Of a stretch of DNA of 64,000 nucleotides, positions 35,133 through 44,852 are shown piece after piece. The DNA is taken from positions 806,001 through 870,000 of the forward strand of contig REGP01000001.1 of the NCBI GenBank assembly GCA_004134995.1. Reading direction: 5' to 3'. Source of the stretch: Oxalobacteraceae bacterium CAVE-383 (GTDB lineage: Bacteria; Pseudomonadota; Gammaproteobacteria; Burkholderiales; Burkholderiaceae_D). Each line of letters starts with the position of its first letter. Positions within the stretch are counted from its first letter, which is position 1. Below the pieces are notes generated by a model. That model did no database searches. It had not been told where the DNA came from and was given only the letters and a program-made list of their open reading frames with translations. Both the position numbers and the translations under genes were made by a program.

Positions 35133-35819
35133 TCAGGTATCGGCCCATTGCCGCAGCAGATTGTGATAGCAGCCGACCAGCGTGCGGCGCGCCTGTTCGT
35201 CGGCATTGGTCTGGTTCAGTTTCTGGATGGCGTTGTCCATGTCGAACAGCATGCTGCGCTGGGTATCGTCGCGCACCAGGCTCTGCACCCAGAAAAAACA
35301 GCCGATGCGCACGCCGCGCGTGATGGCGGCCACCGAATGCAGGCTGGTGGCCGGATACAGCACCATGTCGCCGGCGGCCAGCTTGGCCGCATGCATGCCG
35401 TAAGTGTCTTCGATCTGCAGTTCGCCGCCGTCGTAATCGGCGGGATCGGTCAGGAACAGCGTGGCGGAAATGTCGGTGCGCAGCTTGCGCCCGTCGCGCG
35501 GGTCGATGCGCACGCTGCCGTCGACATGCGCGCCGAAGGCCATGCCCTCGCTGTAGCGATTGAACATCGGCGGGTAGACGGTATTGGGAAGGGCCGCGCT
35601 GATGAAGCGCGGATGGCGCTCCAGCGCCGAAAGAACGATGTGGCCGCATTGCTGCGCGACTTCGGAAGCCTCGTCGATCTGCTGATTGTATTTGACCGGC
35701 GCGCCCTGATAGCCGGCGGTGACGCGCCCGTCCACCCAGGCCGTTCCCGCTTTATCCAACAGGCCGCGCACGGCGCTCAATTGCTGGTCGTTGAGTACTT
35801 TGGGAACGGTGATGAGCAT
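35133..35819 (-). CDS. Fe(II)/2-oxoglutarate PKHD-type hydroxylase (PiuC/YbiX)
   Basis: A 228-residue dioxygenase with the facial triad His98, Asp100 (HVD) and His161, and Arg171 for 2-oxoglutarate. Full family length. PiuC/YbiX genes sit next to TonB-dependent siderophore receptors of the Fiu/PiuA type, as here (27 nt after the receptor stop), and are iron-regulated; the physiological substrate is not known. The start at ATG 35819 keeps the family N-terminus (MLITVPKVL). Confidence 0.92.
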   Translation of the reverse strand: MLITVPKVLNDQQLSAVRGLLDKAGTAWVDGRVTAGYQGAPVKYNQQIDEASEVAQQCGHIVLSALERHPRFISAALPNTVYPPMFNRYSEGMAFGAHVDGSVRIDPRDGRKLRTDISATLFLTDPADYDGGELQIEDTYGMHAAKLAAGDMVLYPATSLHSVAAITRGVRIGCFFWVQSLVRDDTQRSMLFDMDNAIQKLNQTNADEQARRTLVGCYHNLLRQWADT

Positions 35820-35846
35820 GGACGGTCGGGCCTGGCGAAGATGCGG

Positions 35847-38045
35847 TTACATGCGATAGTTGACCGACAGCAGCGCGGTGCGGCCGCTGCCCGGCACCGA
35901 ACGTCCGCCATCGGACTGGATCAGCGCATCGTAATACATTTTGTCGGTCAGGTTGAACAGATTCAGGCGCACGTCGTACTTCGGCTGCGTATAGGCGATC
36001 ATCGCATCCCAGCGGGTATATGCGCCGACCGCCACCGAATTGGCCGGATTGGCATAGCGGCCCGACTGGTAAGTCGGCCCGCCGCCGATTTCCCAGTCCT
36101 TCGTCAGGCGATAAGTGGTCCAGCCGGTGAACGCGTGTTTCGGCACGTTGACCGGCACCTTGCCCAGCGTGGTGTCGCCGGCCGCGGCCTTGGTCACCTG
36201 CGCCATCAGATAAGTGTAGTTGCCGGTGATCTGCCATCTTTTCGACAGACGGCCGGTCGCGCCCAAGGCGGCGCCGCGCACGCGCACGGTGCCGTCGAGC
36301 GAATACACGCCGGTGCTGACCAGGCTGCGCGCATTTTCCTTGGTGATCTGGAAGATGGAGGCATTGGCCGCCAGGTCTTCCGAGATATCCCACTTGCCGC
36401 CCAGTTCATAGGACTTGTTCTTTTCCGGATCGAGGCTGGTCTGGCCGACGGTGCCGGTCAATTGTTCCAGCGACGGGTTGAACGAGGTGCCGTACGACAG
36501 GTAATACGCCTGGGCCGAGGTCGGCTGCCAGATGCCGCCTGCGCGCACGCTGAGGAAATTGATGGTCTGGTTGGCATTGGCCACAACGGTGGCGCTCGGA
36601 ATCGAATTCGAGATGCTGGCGATGTAGCGGTCTTCGCGCAGGCCGCCGACCAGTTTGAACTGATCGTTCAGCGCCACGGTATCGCCGCCGTAGACCGCGA
36701 TGGTGTTGGCGGAACCGCTGGCCAGGTTATATGGCGTGCTCGGCAGGTTGCTGCTGAAGGCGCTGTACGACGGATTGACGAGCGGGGTACAGCCGATGAA
36801 GGACTGGTTGGTGGCCGGTGTGCCGGCGATCGGGCAATCGCCGAAACGGTTGGAGGTCTGGTTGTTATAGCCTTCATGGCCCAGTTCCAGTCCCAGCAAT
36901 GCATCATGCCTGAAGCCGCCGAAATCGAATTTCGAAGTCAGTTCGCTTTGATTCGAAATCGCGTAGTCGGTCAGGATGCGGTCATGGGTCTGGCCGCGCA
37001 CGAACAGGCTGCTCAACGGCAGCGTGGTGGTGGTGACCGGCGTGAAAATACCGCCCGCGATGGTGCCGATCGATTGCGGCGCGGTTTCGCGCGCATCGGT
37101 ATGCACGTAGTTGAACTGCGTCATGTTGCGGAATGTGGTGTTTTCCGACAGCTTGTGCTTGATGGTGCCGTTCAGCGCGACCACATCCGAATTGGTGCGG
37201 TCGCTGTCCAGGCCGTAGGCCGTATTGCGGCCGACGTTGACCGGCGCGCCGTTCAGGGCCGGCAGGCCGTAGTCGGGCTGGTCATGATTGTGCTGGATCA
37301 GCGCCGACAGCGTGATTTCGGTCGGGGTGCCGATGCCGGTCGAGAAGGTCGCCTGCAGGCCGTAATCTTCAACATCGGACTGGTCGCGGGTCGTGGCGGC
37401 GCCTTTTTGCGCCATCGCCGAAATACGCACGGCCGAAGTGTCGTTGAGCGGCTGGTTATAGTCGGCGGTGGTGCGCACCAGGCCGTTGGTGGTCACGGAA
37501 GCCGAGACTTCGGACGACTGCTTCAGGTTGGCCTTCTTGGAAACCTGGTTGATGATGCCGCCGGTCGAGCCGCGGCCGAACAGCATCGACGACGGTCCCA
37601 TCAGGACTTCGACCTGTTCCAGCGCGAAGGTGTCGCGGTAATACTGGCCGCGGTCGCGGAAGCCGTCCAGGTAGATGTCGGTGCGCGCCGAAAAGCCGTT
37701 CAGATTGATGTTGTTGCCGATCTGGCCGCCTTCGGCGCCGCCGATGGTGATGCCGGAGACGTTGCGCAGGGCATCGGTCAGCGAGGTCGCGCCGCGCGAT
37801 TCCAGCAGCGCCTTGTTGACCACGACCACCGATTGCGGGACGTCATGCAGGTCGGCCGGCAACTTGGTGACGCTGACGGTCGGGCTGCTGAAATCTTCGC
37901 GGTTGCCGGTGACGGTGACGTTTTCCATCACGGTCGGCGAGGAGGATGCTGTGGCGGATGCGGATGCGGGAGCGGCTTGTTGCGCATGGACCGGGCTGGC
38001 GAAAACGGCAAGCAGCGCGGCGGCGATCGGTGTCAAACGGTTCAT
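35847..38045 (-). CDS. TonB-dependent siderophore receptor (Fiu/PiuA-like)
   Basis: An outer-membrane receptor of 732 residues with a signal peptide (MNRLTPIAAALLAVFASPVHAQ), a plug domain (VPQSVVVVNKALLESRGATSLTDALRNVSG) and a 22-strand barrel ending in the aromatic-poor tail ALLSVNYRM. The CirA/Fiu class takes up catecholate siderophores or their breakdown products with TonB-ExbBD. ATG 38045 is preferred; a TTG two codons upstream is possible. It forms a unit with the PKHD hydroxylase downstream. A Fur-like palindrome lies ~190 nt upstream. Confidence 0.92.
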   Translation of the reverse strand: MNRLTPIAAALLAVFASPVHAQQAAPASASATASSSPTVMENVTVTGNREDFSSPTVSVTKLPADLHDVPQSVVVVNKALLESRGATSLTDALRNVSGITIGGAEGGQIGNNINLNGFSARTDIYLDGFRDRGQYYRDTFALEQVEVLMGPSSMLFGRGSTGGIINQVSKKANLKQSSEVSASVTTNGLVRTTADYNQPLNDTSAVRISAMAQKGAATTRDQSDVEDYGLQATFSTGIGTPTEITLSALIQHNHDQPDYGLPALNGAPVNVGRNTAYGLDSDRTNSDVVALNGTIKHKLSENTTFRNMTQFNYVHTDARETAPQSIGTIAGGIFTPVTTTTLPLSSLFVRGQTHDRILTDYAISNQSELTSKFDFGGFRHDALLGLELGHEGYNNQTSNRFGDCPIAGTPATNQSFIGCTPLVNPSYSAFSSNLPSTPYNLASGSANTIAVYGGDTVALNDQFKLVGGLREDRYIASISNSIPSATVVANANQTINFLSVRAGGIWQPTSAQAYYLSYGTSFNPSLEQLTGTVGQTSLDPEKNKSYELGGKWDISEDLAANASIFQITKENARSLVSTGVYSLDGTVRVRGAALGATGRLSKRWQITGNYTYLMAQVTKAAAGDTTLGKVPVNVPKHAFTGWTTYRLTKDWEIGGGPTYQSGRYANPANSVAVGAYTRWDAMIAYTQPKYDVRLNLFNLTDKMYYDALIQSDGGRSVPGSGRTALLSVNYRM

Positions 38046-38228
38046 TTTCAATCATCAGCAAAAGTGCCGCGCTGCAGGCTGCGTCCATCGGCAGGCCGAA
38101 TGGGACGCGATTTACCTGGCGAAGCCGGGTCTTTGGCTGGCTATTACGAACGAACTCGTTTTGCTGGCTGTAAAAGGGGTGGGACTGGAGCAGGCGCAAT
38201 CATAAGGCAAAATGTAACTGATTTGTTG

Positions 38229-38259
38229 GCAAATGCGAATAATATTGACTCTCATTTGC
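38229..38259 (-). promoter_or_regulatory. Possible Fur box upstream of the receptor
   Basis: An interrupted palindrome (GCAAATG...CATTTGC) contains GAATAATATTGACTCTCATT, which resembles proteobacterial Fur boxes. It is ~184 nt from the receptor start, so a long leader is implied. Confidence 0.5.
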
Positions 38260-38307
38260 AATATTGGTCCGGCTGATGCAGGCGCGCAACGTTTCGGACT
38301 TCAATAT

Positions 38308-39714
38308 TCAGGCGGCGGGCATCTTGATGACGGGAATGCGGCGCACGGTGAAGCCGATGGTGGTGACGCCTTCGCCGCTGCTGGCGAAGGTGCTGCCGCC
38401 GTGCATGCCGGCCACCGCCTTGACGATCGCCAGGCCGAGGCCGTGGCCATGCAATTCATGATGGTCGTGGCGCGCCGCGTCGATCCGGTAAAAACGGTCG
38501 AACAGGCGCGGCAGATGGCTTTCGTCGATCCGGGCGCCGGGATTGGAGACGGCGATCGCGATCGCATCCTCATGTTGCGTAATCCGTACCTGGATATGCG
38601 CGCCTTCGGGGGAGTGCTGGATGGCGTTCTGCAGCAGATTGGTCAATGCGCGGCGGAACAGGGCGGTTTCGATCGGCGCGCCGGCCTCGGTATCGCCGGC
38701 CACGCCGGCACTGACGGCTTTTTCATCGAGCACGAATTCGAAGAATTCCAGGGTCTTGCGCACTTCGTCGGCAATCCTGGTCTGCTCCAGGCCGGTGGCG
38801 GCTTCGCCCTGGTCGGAGCGCGCCAGGAACAGCATGTCGTTGATGATCGAGCGCAGGCGGTCGAGTTCTTCCAGGTTCGATTGCAGCACGGTCTGGAACT
38901 CCGGCGCGCTGCGTTCGCGCGACAGCGCCACCTGGGTTTCGCCGATCAGGTTGGCCAGCGGCGTGCGCAGTTCGTGGGCGACGTCGGCATTGAAGGCTTC
39001 CAGTTGGGTATAGGCGTTCTGCATGCGGTCCAGCGCGCCGTTGAAGGCGGTCGCCAGATCGGACAGTTCATTCGGCAGCGCCGAAATTTCGAGCCGGTCG
39101 GACAGCGTCTTCGGACTCAGCGTTTGCGCCGTCAACGACATGTGCTGCAGCGGACGCAGCCCGGCGCGCGCGATCCAGTAGCCGAGAAACACCACCATCA
39201 GGGTGCCGGCCAGCGACACCGTGATCATCGCCAGCACGAAGCTGTTGAGCGTCTCGAAATACGGCTCGGTGTCGACGCCGATGGTCAGCCGCACTGTCGG
39301 CCGGTCCTGGAACGCCGGCACGATCTTGGTCAGCGTGTGCATCGGAAATTCCTTGCCGCGGATGCTGACCCGGCCGATATTGCCCTGGTCGTAATCGAAA
39401 TCGTGCAGATCGACCAGGTCCTTGCCGTAGCTGTAGACCGGATCGTCGCTGAATACCCAGAAGCGCACCTTGCCGTCGGTGGGGGTGAGCGAATCCATCT
39501 TGCTGCGCACGCGCTGCCAGCGCTCGGGCGTGCCGATGCGCTCCATCATGTACTGGATATCGTTGAAGGTGGTGACCAGGCCGTCGCGCTCGTGGCGCAG
39601 CAATTCGCGCTTGATGACGCAATACAGGGCGCTGCCGATGATGAAGAACACGATCAGCGCCGCCACCGCGAACATCAGCGTGAGGCGCGCGGCGATGGAC
39701 CGCGATGGCCTCAT
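38308..39714 (-). CDS. Heavy-metal-type sensor histidine kinase (CusS-like)
   Basis: A 468-residue inner-membrane kinase. TM1 is ~11-33, a periplasmic domain runs ~36-155, TM2 ~160-182, then HAMP. The phospho-acceptor is His247 ([13 protein letters not shown]), and the ATPase boxes N ([13 protein letters not shown]), G1 and G2 follow ([20 protein letters not shown]). The periplasmic part lacks an obvious His-rich copper site, so the signal is uncertain. The start ATG overlaps the regulator stop (ATGA). With the regulator it most likely controls the RND operon upstream. Confidence 0.88.
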   Translation of the reverse strand: MRPSRSIAARLTLMFAVAALIVFFIIGSALYCVIKRELLRHERDGLVTTFNDIQYMMERIGTPERWQRVRSKMDSLTPTDGKVRFWVFSDDPVYSYGKDLVDLHDFDYDQGNIGRVSIRGKEFPMHTLTKIVPAFQDRPTVRLTIGVDTEPYFETLNSFVLAMITVSLAGTLMVVFLGYWIARAGLRPLQHMSLTAQTLSPKTLSDRLEISALPNELSDLATAFNGALDRMQNAYTQLEAFNADVAHELRTPLANLIGETQVALSRERSAPEFQTVLQSNLEELDRLRSIINDMLFLARSDQGEAATGLEQTRIADEVRKTLEFFEFVLDEKAVSAGVAGDTEAGAPIETALFRRALTNLLQNAIQHSPEGAHIQVRITQHEDAIAIAVSNPGARIDESHLPRLFDRFYRIDAARHDHHELHGHGLGLAIVKAVAGMHGGSTFASSGEGVTTIGFTVRRIPVIKMPAA

Positions 39715-40406
39715 GCGGCGTCCCCGGCGGCATTGTCCTTGCGCAATTCCAGCACATAACCCATGCCGCGTATCGTATGCAGCAGCTTCTGCGGAAACGG
39801 CGCATCGATCTTGCCGCGCAGCCGTTTGATGGCGACCTCGACCACATTCGTGTTGCTGTCGAAATTCATGTCCCACACCAGTTCCGCGATCGCGGTCTTG
39901 GACAGGATTTCGCCCTGGCGCCGGCCCAGCACGGCCAGCAGCGCGAATTCCTTGGCGGTCAGGTCGATGCGGGCGCCGTTGCGGAAGGCCTTGCGGCCGA
40001 TCAGATCGATCTGCAGGTCGCCGATGCGCAGCTGGGTCGGCTCCTGCACCCGGCCGCGCCGGGTCAGCGCCTGCAGCCGCGCCAGCAATTCCAGGAACGA
40101 AAAGGGCTTGATCAGGTAATCGTCGGCGCCGTCGTGCAGGCCCTTGATGCGGTCTTCGACGCGGTCGCGCGCGGTCAGCATGATGACCGGAGTCTGCTTG
40201 TAGCTGCGCAGCGTGCGCAGCACGGCAAAACCGTCCTGGCCCGGCAGCATGACGTCCAGCACGATCACGTCGTAATCGTTTTCGATCGCCAGATGCTGAC
40301 CGTCGATGCCGTTCGCGGCCAGATCGACCGCGCAGCCTTGCTCGGTCAGACCCTTGAACAGGTAATCGGCGGTCTTTTGCTCATCTTCGACGATCAGTAT
40401 TTTCAT
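39711..40406 (-). CDS. OmpR/PhoB-family response regulator (CusR/IrlR-like)
   Basis: A 231-residue regulator with a receiver domain (phospho-acceptor Asp51 in [13 protein letters not shown], Lys ~102) and a winged-helix DNA-binding domain ([42 protein letters not shown]). The ATG at 40406 (MKILIVEDE) is the family start; the frame extends ten codons further. It lies 60 nt downstream of the RND permease, in the order efflux genes, regulator, kinase. Confidence 0.92.
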   Translation of the reverse strand: MKILIVEDEQKTADYLFKGLTEQGCAVDLAANGIDGQHLAIENDYDVIVLDVMLPGQDGFAVLRTLRSYKQTPVIMLTARDRVEDRIKGLHDGADDYLIKPFSFLELLARLQALTRRGRVQEPTQLRIGDLQIDLIGRKAFRNGARIDLTAKEFALLAVLGRRQGEILSKTAIAELVWDMNFDSNTNVVEVAIKRLRGKIDAPFPQKLLHTIRGMGYVLELRKDNAAGDAA

Positions 40407-40466
40407 TGCGTCAGTCAGGTCAATCAAGGCTATCAATCAAAATCGGGTGATTCGGCCGCCATCATA

Positions 40467-43400
40467 TCAATGAGACTCCAGTACCGGCGGCGGCAGGCCT
40501 TTTTTGGCCGCTTTACGTTGCGCGCGCGCCTCCTTCTTGCTCATATACCAATAGTGCGCGCGATCCAGGTACAGATACACCACCGGCGTCGTAAACAGCG
40601 TCAGCATCTGCGACAGGATCAGCCCGCCCACCATGGCGTAGCCCAGCGGCCGGCGCATTTCGGAGCCGGCGCCATGGCTGAGCATCAACGGCAAGCCGGA
40701 GAGCAGCGCGCACATGGTGGTCATCATGATGGGGCGGAAGCGCAGCAGGCAGGCCTGGTAAATGGCTTCTTCCGGTTTCATGCCGTGCACGCGTTCGGCG
40801 GTGAGCGCGAAGTCGATCATCATGATGCCGTTTTTCTTGACGATGCCGATCAGCAGGATGATGCCGATCAGCGCGATCACGCTCAAATCGTAGCCGCCGG
40901 CCATCAGGATCAGCAATGCCCCCACGCCGGCCGAGGGCAGCGTCGACAGGATCGTCAGCGGGTGGATGAAGCTTTCATACAGCAGGCCCAGCACGATATA
41001 GACCGCGATCAGGGCCGCTGCGATCAGGTAAGGCTGGGAAGCCAGCGAATCGCCGAAGGCCTTGGCGGTGCCCTGGAAGTCGCCGGAGAGCGTCTGCGGG
41101 ACATTCATTTCGGCCTGCGCCTTGTTGATCGCATCGACCGCTTCGCCCAGCGCCGCGCCCGGGGCCAGGTTGAAAGAGACGGTCACGGCGGGGAATTGGC
41201 TCTGATGGCTGATCGACAGATACGCCGTCTTGGTGGTGTCCACGCTGACGAAAGTCGACAACGGGATCTGCTTGCCGTTGACCGGCGAGGTGATGTACAG
41301 CTTGTCGAACAGGGCGGGATCGGTCTGCAGTTCCGGCGTGATTTCCAGAATCACGTGGTAGCTGTTGATCTGCGTGAAGTACTGCGCAACCTGGCGCTGG
41401 CCGATCGCATCGTACAGCGTGGCGTCGATCATGGCCGGCGTGATGCCGAAGGCCGACGCGCGTTCGCGGTCGATGGTCAGCGAGGCCGTGGCCGCCTGGT
41501 TTTGCTGGTCGGTGGCGACGTCGCGCAGCTCCGGCAACTCCTTGAAGCGCGCCACGATGCGCGGGGCCCAGGCGTTCAGCTCGTCCAGGTTGGAGTCGAT
41601 CAGCGTGTATTGATACTGCGTACGCGAAGAACGGCCGCCGATCCGGATATCCTGGTTGGCCTGCAGGAACAGATTGATGCCTTGCACCTGCGCCAGCTTC
41701 GGACGCAGCCGCGCGATGATCTCATCGGCGCTGGCGGTGCGGCCCTCATCCTTCGGCCGCAGGGCGATGAAGAAAGAGCCGGTATTGAGCGTGTTCTGCC
41801 CCGCGCTCATCCCGAAGGCCGTCACGTCCGGATCCTGGCGCACGATATCGGCCAGCATCAGCATGCGCCGGTTCATGGCGGCGAATGAAGAGTCCTGCGC
41901 GGTTTCGGCAAAGCCGGAAATCGCGCCGTTGTCCTGCTGCGGAAAAAAGCCCTTCGGAATGATGATGAACAGGAACGCCGTGGCCGCCAGCGTCGCGAGG
42001 AAACCCATGAGCGTCAGGAACTGATGGCGCAGCACCACGTGCAGGCCGCGCTTGTAGCCGTTGAGCATGGCGTCGAAGCCGCGCTCGAAGAGTTGATACA
42101 GCTTGCCGTGCTGTTCGGCGTGCGAGTTCTTGAGGAAGCGCGAGCACAGCATCGGCGTCAGCGTCAGCGAAATGATGACCGAGACCCCGATCGTCAGGGT
42201 CACCGTCACGGCGAATTCGCGGAACAGCCGGCCCACAATGCCGCCCATCAGCAGCAGCGGGATGAACACCGCCACCAGCGATACCGAAATCGCGATGATG
42301 GTGAAGCCGATTTCGGCCGATCCCTTATAGGCCGCCTCCATCGGCGACATGCCTTCTTCGACATAGCGGTAGATATTCTCCAGCATCACGATCGCATCGT
42401 CGACCACGAAGCCGACCGCGATCGTCAGCGCCATCAGCGACAGGTTGTCCAGGCTGAAGCCGAGCACGAACATCACGCCGGCGGCGCCCATCAGCGCCAG
42501 CGGCACGGTAATGCTCGGGATCAGCGTGGCGGCGACGTTGCGCAGGAAAACGAAGATGATCATCACCACCAGGCAGATCGTCAGCACCAGCGTGAATTCG
42601 ACGTCGAGCACCGAGGCGCGGATGGTCTGGGTGCGGTCGAGCACGGTATTGACATGCACGCTGGCCGGAATGGCGGCGCGCAGGCGCGGCAGCTTGTCCT
42701 TGATGGCCTGGACGGTGTCGATCACATTGGCGCCGGGCTGCTTGCTGATGGCCAGCAGGACGGAAACGCCGCCGGTCAGCGTGCTGTCGGCGCTTGCCGC
42801 GGCGCCGTTGAAGGCCCAGGCCGAAAGCTGCCGGTTTTCGGGGCCGTCCACGGCCACGCCGATGTCCCTGACGCGGATCGGCGCGCCGTTGCGGTAGGCC
42901 AGCACCACGTCGTTCCACGGGCGGGCATTGAGCAACTGGTCGTTGGTGTACACCGTAAAGGACTGATTCTTGCCGTCGACAGTGCCTTTCGGCTGGTTGA
43001 CGCTGACCGTGGCGACCACGCTGCGGATGTCTTCCAGGCTGAGGCCGAGCGTGGCGATCTTGGCCGGGTCGACCTGAATACGGATCGCAGGTTTCTGCTG
43101 GCCGTTGATCTGCACTTGGCCGACGCCCGAGATTTGCGAAATCTGCTGCGCCAGAATGTTGTCGGCGTAATCGTTGACCTGGATCATCGGCAGCACATCC
43201 GACTGCACCGACAGAATCAGGATAGGCGCATCGGCCGGATTGACCTTGCGGAAAGTCGGCGGATTCGGCAGATTGGCCGGCAACTGGCCGCTGGACGCGT
43301 TGATGGCGGCCTGCACATCCAGCGCGGCGGCGTCGATATTGCGGTTCAGATCGAATTGCAGCGTGATCTGCGTGGTGCCCAGCGAGCTCTGCGAGGTCAT

Positions 43401-43637
43401 CTGCGTCAGGCCCGCGATCAGCGAGAACTGGCGCTCCAGCGGCTGCGCCACGTTGGATGCCATGGTTTCGGGATTGGCCCCGGGCAGTTTGGCCGAGACC
43501 TGGATGGTCGGAAAGTCGACCTGCGGCAGCGGCGCCACCGGCAGCAGCGGCCATACCGCGATGCCGATCAGCAGGATCGCAAAGGCCAGCAGCGTGGTGC
43601 CGATAGGGCGTTTGATGAAGGCGGCGGATACGCTCAC
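40467..43637 (-). CDS. RND multidrug efflux permease (MdtC-like)
   Basis: A 1056-residue inner-membrane proton/drug antiporter of the HAE-1 class, with 12 membrane segments and two large periplasmic loops. Visible features include the N-terminal FIKRPIGTTLLAFAI, the proton-relay region GFVVDDAIVMLENI near 400 and IPKGFFPQQDNG near 560. It resembles MdtB/MdtC more than AcrB, yet only one permease is encoded, so it should act as a homotrimer. Its start overlaps the adaptor stop by 4 nt. Confidence 0.93.
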   Translation of the reverse strand: MSVSAAFIKRPIGTTLLAFAILLIGIAVWPLLPVAPLPQVDFPTIQVSAKLPGANPETMASNVAQPLERQFSLIAGLTQMTSQSSLGTTQITLQFDLNRNIDAAALDVQAAINASSGQLPANLPNPPTFRKVNPADAPILILSVQSDVLPMIQVNDYADNILAQQISQISGVGQVQINGQQKPAIRIQVDPAKIATLGLSLEDIRSVVATVSVNQPKGTVDGKNQSFTVYTNDQLLNARPWNDVVLAYRNGAPIRVRDIGVAVDGPENRQLSAWAFNGAAASADSTLTGGVSVLLAISKQPGANVIDTVQAIKDKLPRLRAAIPASVHVNTVLDRTQTIRASVLDVEFTLVLTICLVVMIIFVFLRNVAATLIPSITVPLALMGAAGVMFVLGFSLDNLSLMALTIAVGFVVDDAIVMLENIYRYVEEGMSPMEAAYKGSAEIGFTIIAISVSLVAVFIPLLLMGGIVGRLFREFAVTVTLTIGVSVIISLTLTPMLCSRFLKNSHAEQHGKLYQLFERGFDAMLNGYKRGLHVVLRHQFLTLMGFLATLAATAFLFIIIPKGFFPQQDNGAISGFAETAQDSSFAAMNRRMLMLADIVRQDPDVTAFGMSAGQNTLNTGSFFIALRPKDEGRTASADEIIARLRPKLAQVQGINLFLQANQDIRIGGRSSRTQYQYTLIDSNLDELNAWAPRIVARFKELPELRDVATDQQNQAATASLTIDRERASAFGITPAMIDATLYDAIGQRQVAQYFTQINSYHVILEITPELQTDPALFDKLYITSPVNGKQIPLSTFVSVDTTKTAYLSISHQSQFPAVTVSFNLAPGAALGEAVDAINKAQAEMNVPQTLSGDFQGTAKAFGDSLASQPYLIAAALIAVYIVLGLLYESFIHPLTILSTLPSAGVGALLILMAGGYDLSVIALIGIILLIGIVKKNGIMMIDFALTAERVHGMKPEEAIYQACLLRFRPIMMTTMCALLSGLPLMLSHGAGSEMRRPLGYAMVGGLILSQMLTLFTTPVVYLYLDRAHYWYMSKKEARAQRKAAKKGLPPPVLESH

Positions 43638-44833
43638 TTGGCGGATCCTTTCTTCGACTTGGCCGGCGCCGCCGCCTGTTCCTTGATATGCACGCCTGGT
43701 TTGAGCTTGTATTGGCCGTCAAGCACGATGCGCTGGCCGGCTTCGACGCCGCTGGTGATGACGGCAATGTCGTCCTGGATGCGCGACAGTTTTACCGGCG
43801 CCATCCTGGTGGTTTCGTCAGGCTCGACGGCGTATACAAAGGTGCCGTCCTGGCTGCGCTGGATGGCCGCGGCCGGCAGGGTCAGCGCCTGTTCCTTGTC
43901 TTTCAGCAGCAGCCTGACATTAACGTACTGGCCCGGCCACAGCTGATGCTGCGGATTGGCGAAGCGCGCCTTCAATTGCACGGTGCCGTTGGCGGTGTCG
44001 ATCTGGTTGTTCAGCAGGACCAGCTTGCCCTGCGCCAGCGACTGGTTGGTATCGCGCGAGGTCGCCACGACATTGAGCGGATTGCCGTTGAGCTGCGCCT
44101 GATTGATCGCCAGCACGTTCTGCTCGGGCAGGGTGAACAGCACGGTGATCGGATCGATCTGGTTGATCACTACCAGGCCGCCGGTATCGGTGGCGTGCAC
44201 GATATTGCCGACATCGACCAGGCGCGCGCCGACGCGGCCGCTGACCGGCGCCGAAATCGTCGTGAAGCCGAGCTGCACCTGGGCGAAATTGATCTGCGCC
44301 TCATCCGATTTCACCGCCGCTTCCAGTTGCGCCACCAGGGTTTTCTGGGTGTCGAGCTGTTGCTGCGTGGCCGCGTCCTGTTGCAGCAGCGTGGTATAGC
44401 GCTGCAGATCGGCGCGCGCATTGCCGAGCTGGGCCAGGTCCTTGCCGCGCTGCGCCTGCACTTGCGACAACTGCGCCTGCAGCGTGCGCGGATCGAGTTC
44501 GGCCAGCATCTGGCCGGCCTTGACGTCCTGGCCTTCGGCAAAGCCGACCTTCACCAATTGGCCGTCGACGCGCGCCTTGACGGTGACGCTCTGGTTCGGC
44601 GTGACGGTGCCGACGCCGCTGACGTACAGCGGCACTTCCTGGCTTTGAACCTGAACCGTGGTCACCGACACGGAAGGCGGTGCGGCAACCGGTTTCTTGC
44701 CGCCTCTATGCATGAAATACCAGCCGGCGGCAATCAGCAGCACGACGACGGCCGTGCCGATCAGCACAGGGTGGGAGGAATGTTTTGCGGGAACGGTATT
44801 GCCGGCGTTGTTAGCGTTATTGGGGATAGTCAT
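43634..44833 (-). CDS. RND periplasmic adaptor protein (MdtA-like)
   Basis: A 399-residue membrane fusion protein with an N-terminal anchor (HPVLIGTAVVVLLIAAGWYF at ~21-40), a lipoyl/barrel-sandwich domain (YVSGVGTVTPNQSVTVKARVDG), a coiled-coil hairpin at ~115-190 rich in Gln and Leu, and beta-barrel domains. It links the RND pump to the outer-membrane channel encoded immediately upstream (19-nt gap). Confidence 0.93.
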   Translation of the reverse strand: MTIPNNANNAGNTVPAKHSSHPVLIGTAVVVLLIAAGWYFMHRGGKKPVAAPPSVSVTTVQVQSQEVPLYVSGVGTVTPNQSVTVKARVDGQLVKVGFAEGQDVKAGQMLAELDPRTLQAQLSQVQAQRGKDLAQLGNARADLQRYTTLLQQDAATQQQLDTQKTLVAQLEAAVKSDEAQINFAQVQLGFTTISAPVSGRVGARLVDVGNIVHATDTGGLVVINQIDPITVLFTLPEQNVLAINQAQLNGNPLNVVATSRDTNQSLAQGKLVLLNNQIDTANGTVQLKARFANPQHQLWPGQYVNVRLLLKDKEQALTLPAAAIQRSQDGTFVYAVEPDETTRMAPVKLSRIQDDIAVITSGVEAGQRIVLDGQYKLKPGVHIKEQAAAPAKSKKGSAK

Positions 44834-44852
44834 CCGTGAACTCTATGTATTG

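Noticed and set aside
38097-38205. Short open frames upstream of the TonB receptor
   Set aside because: No start signals; the region reads as a promoter/leader.
35121-38276. 1051-codon plus-strand open frame
   Set aside because: It is the antisense of the hydroxylase and TonB receptor, which have unmistakable motifs.
39705-43946. Plus-strand frames of 640-727 codons opposite the RND operon
   Set aside because: Gln/His/Arg-rich antisense shadows of efflux genes; no start signals or domains.
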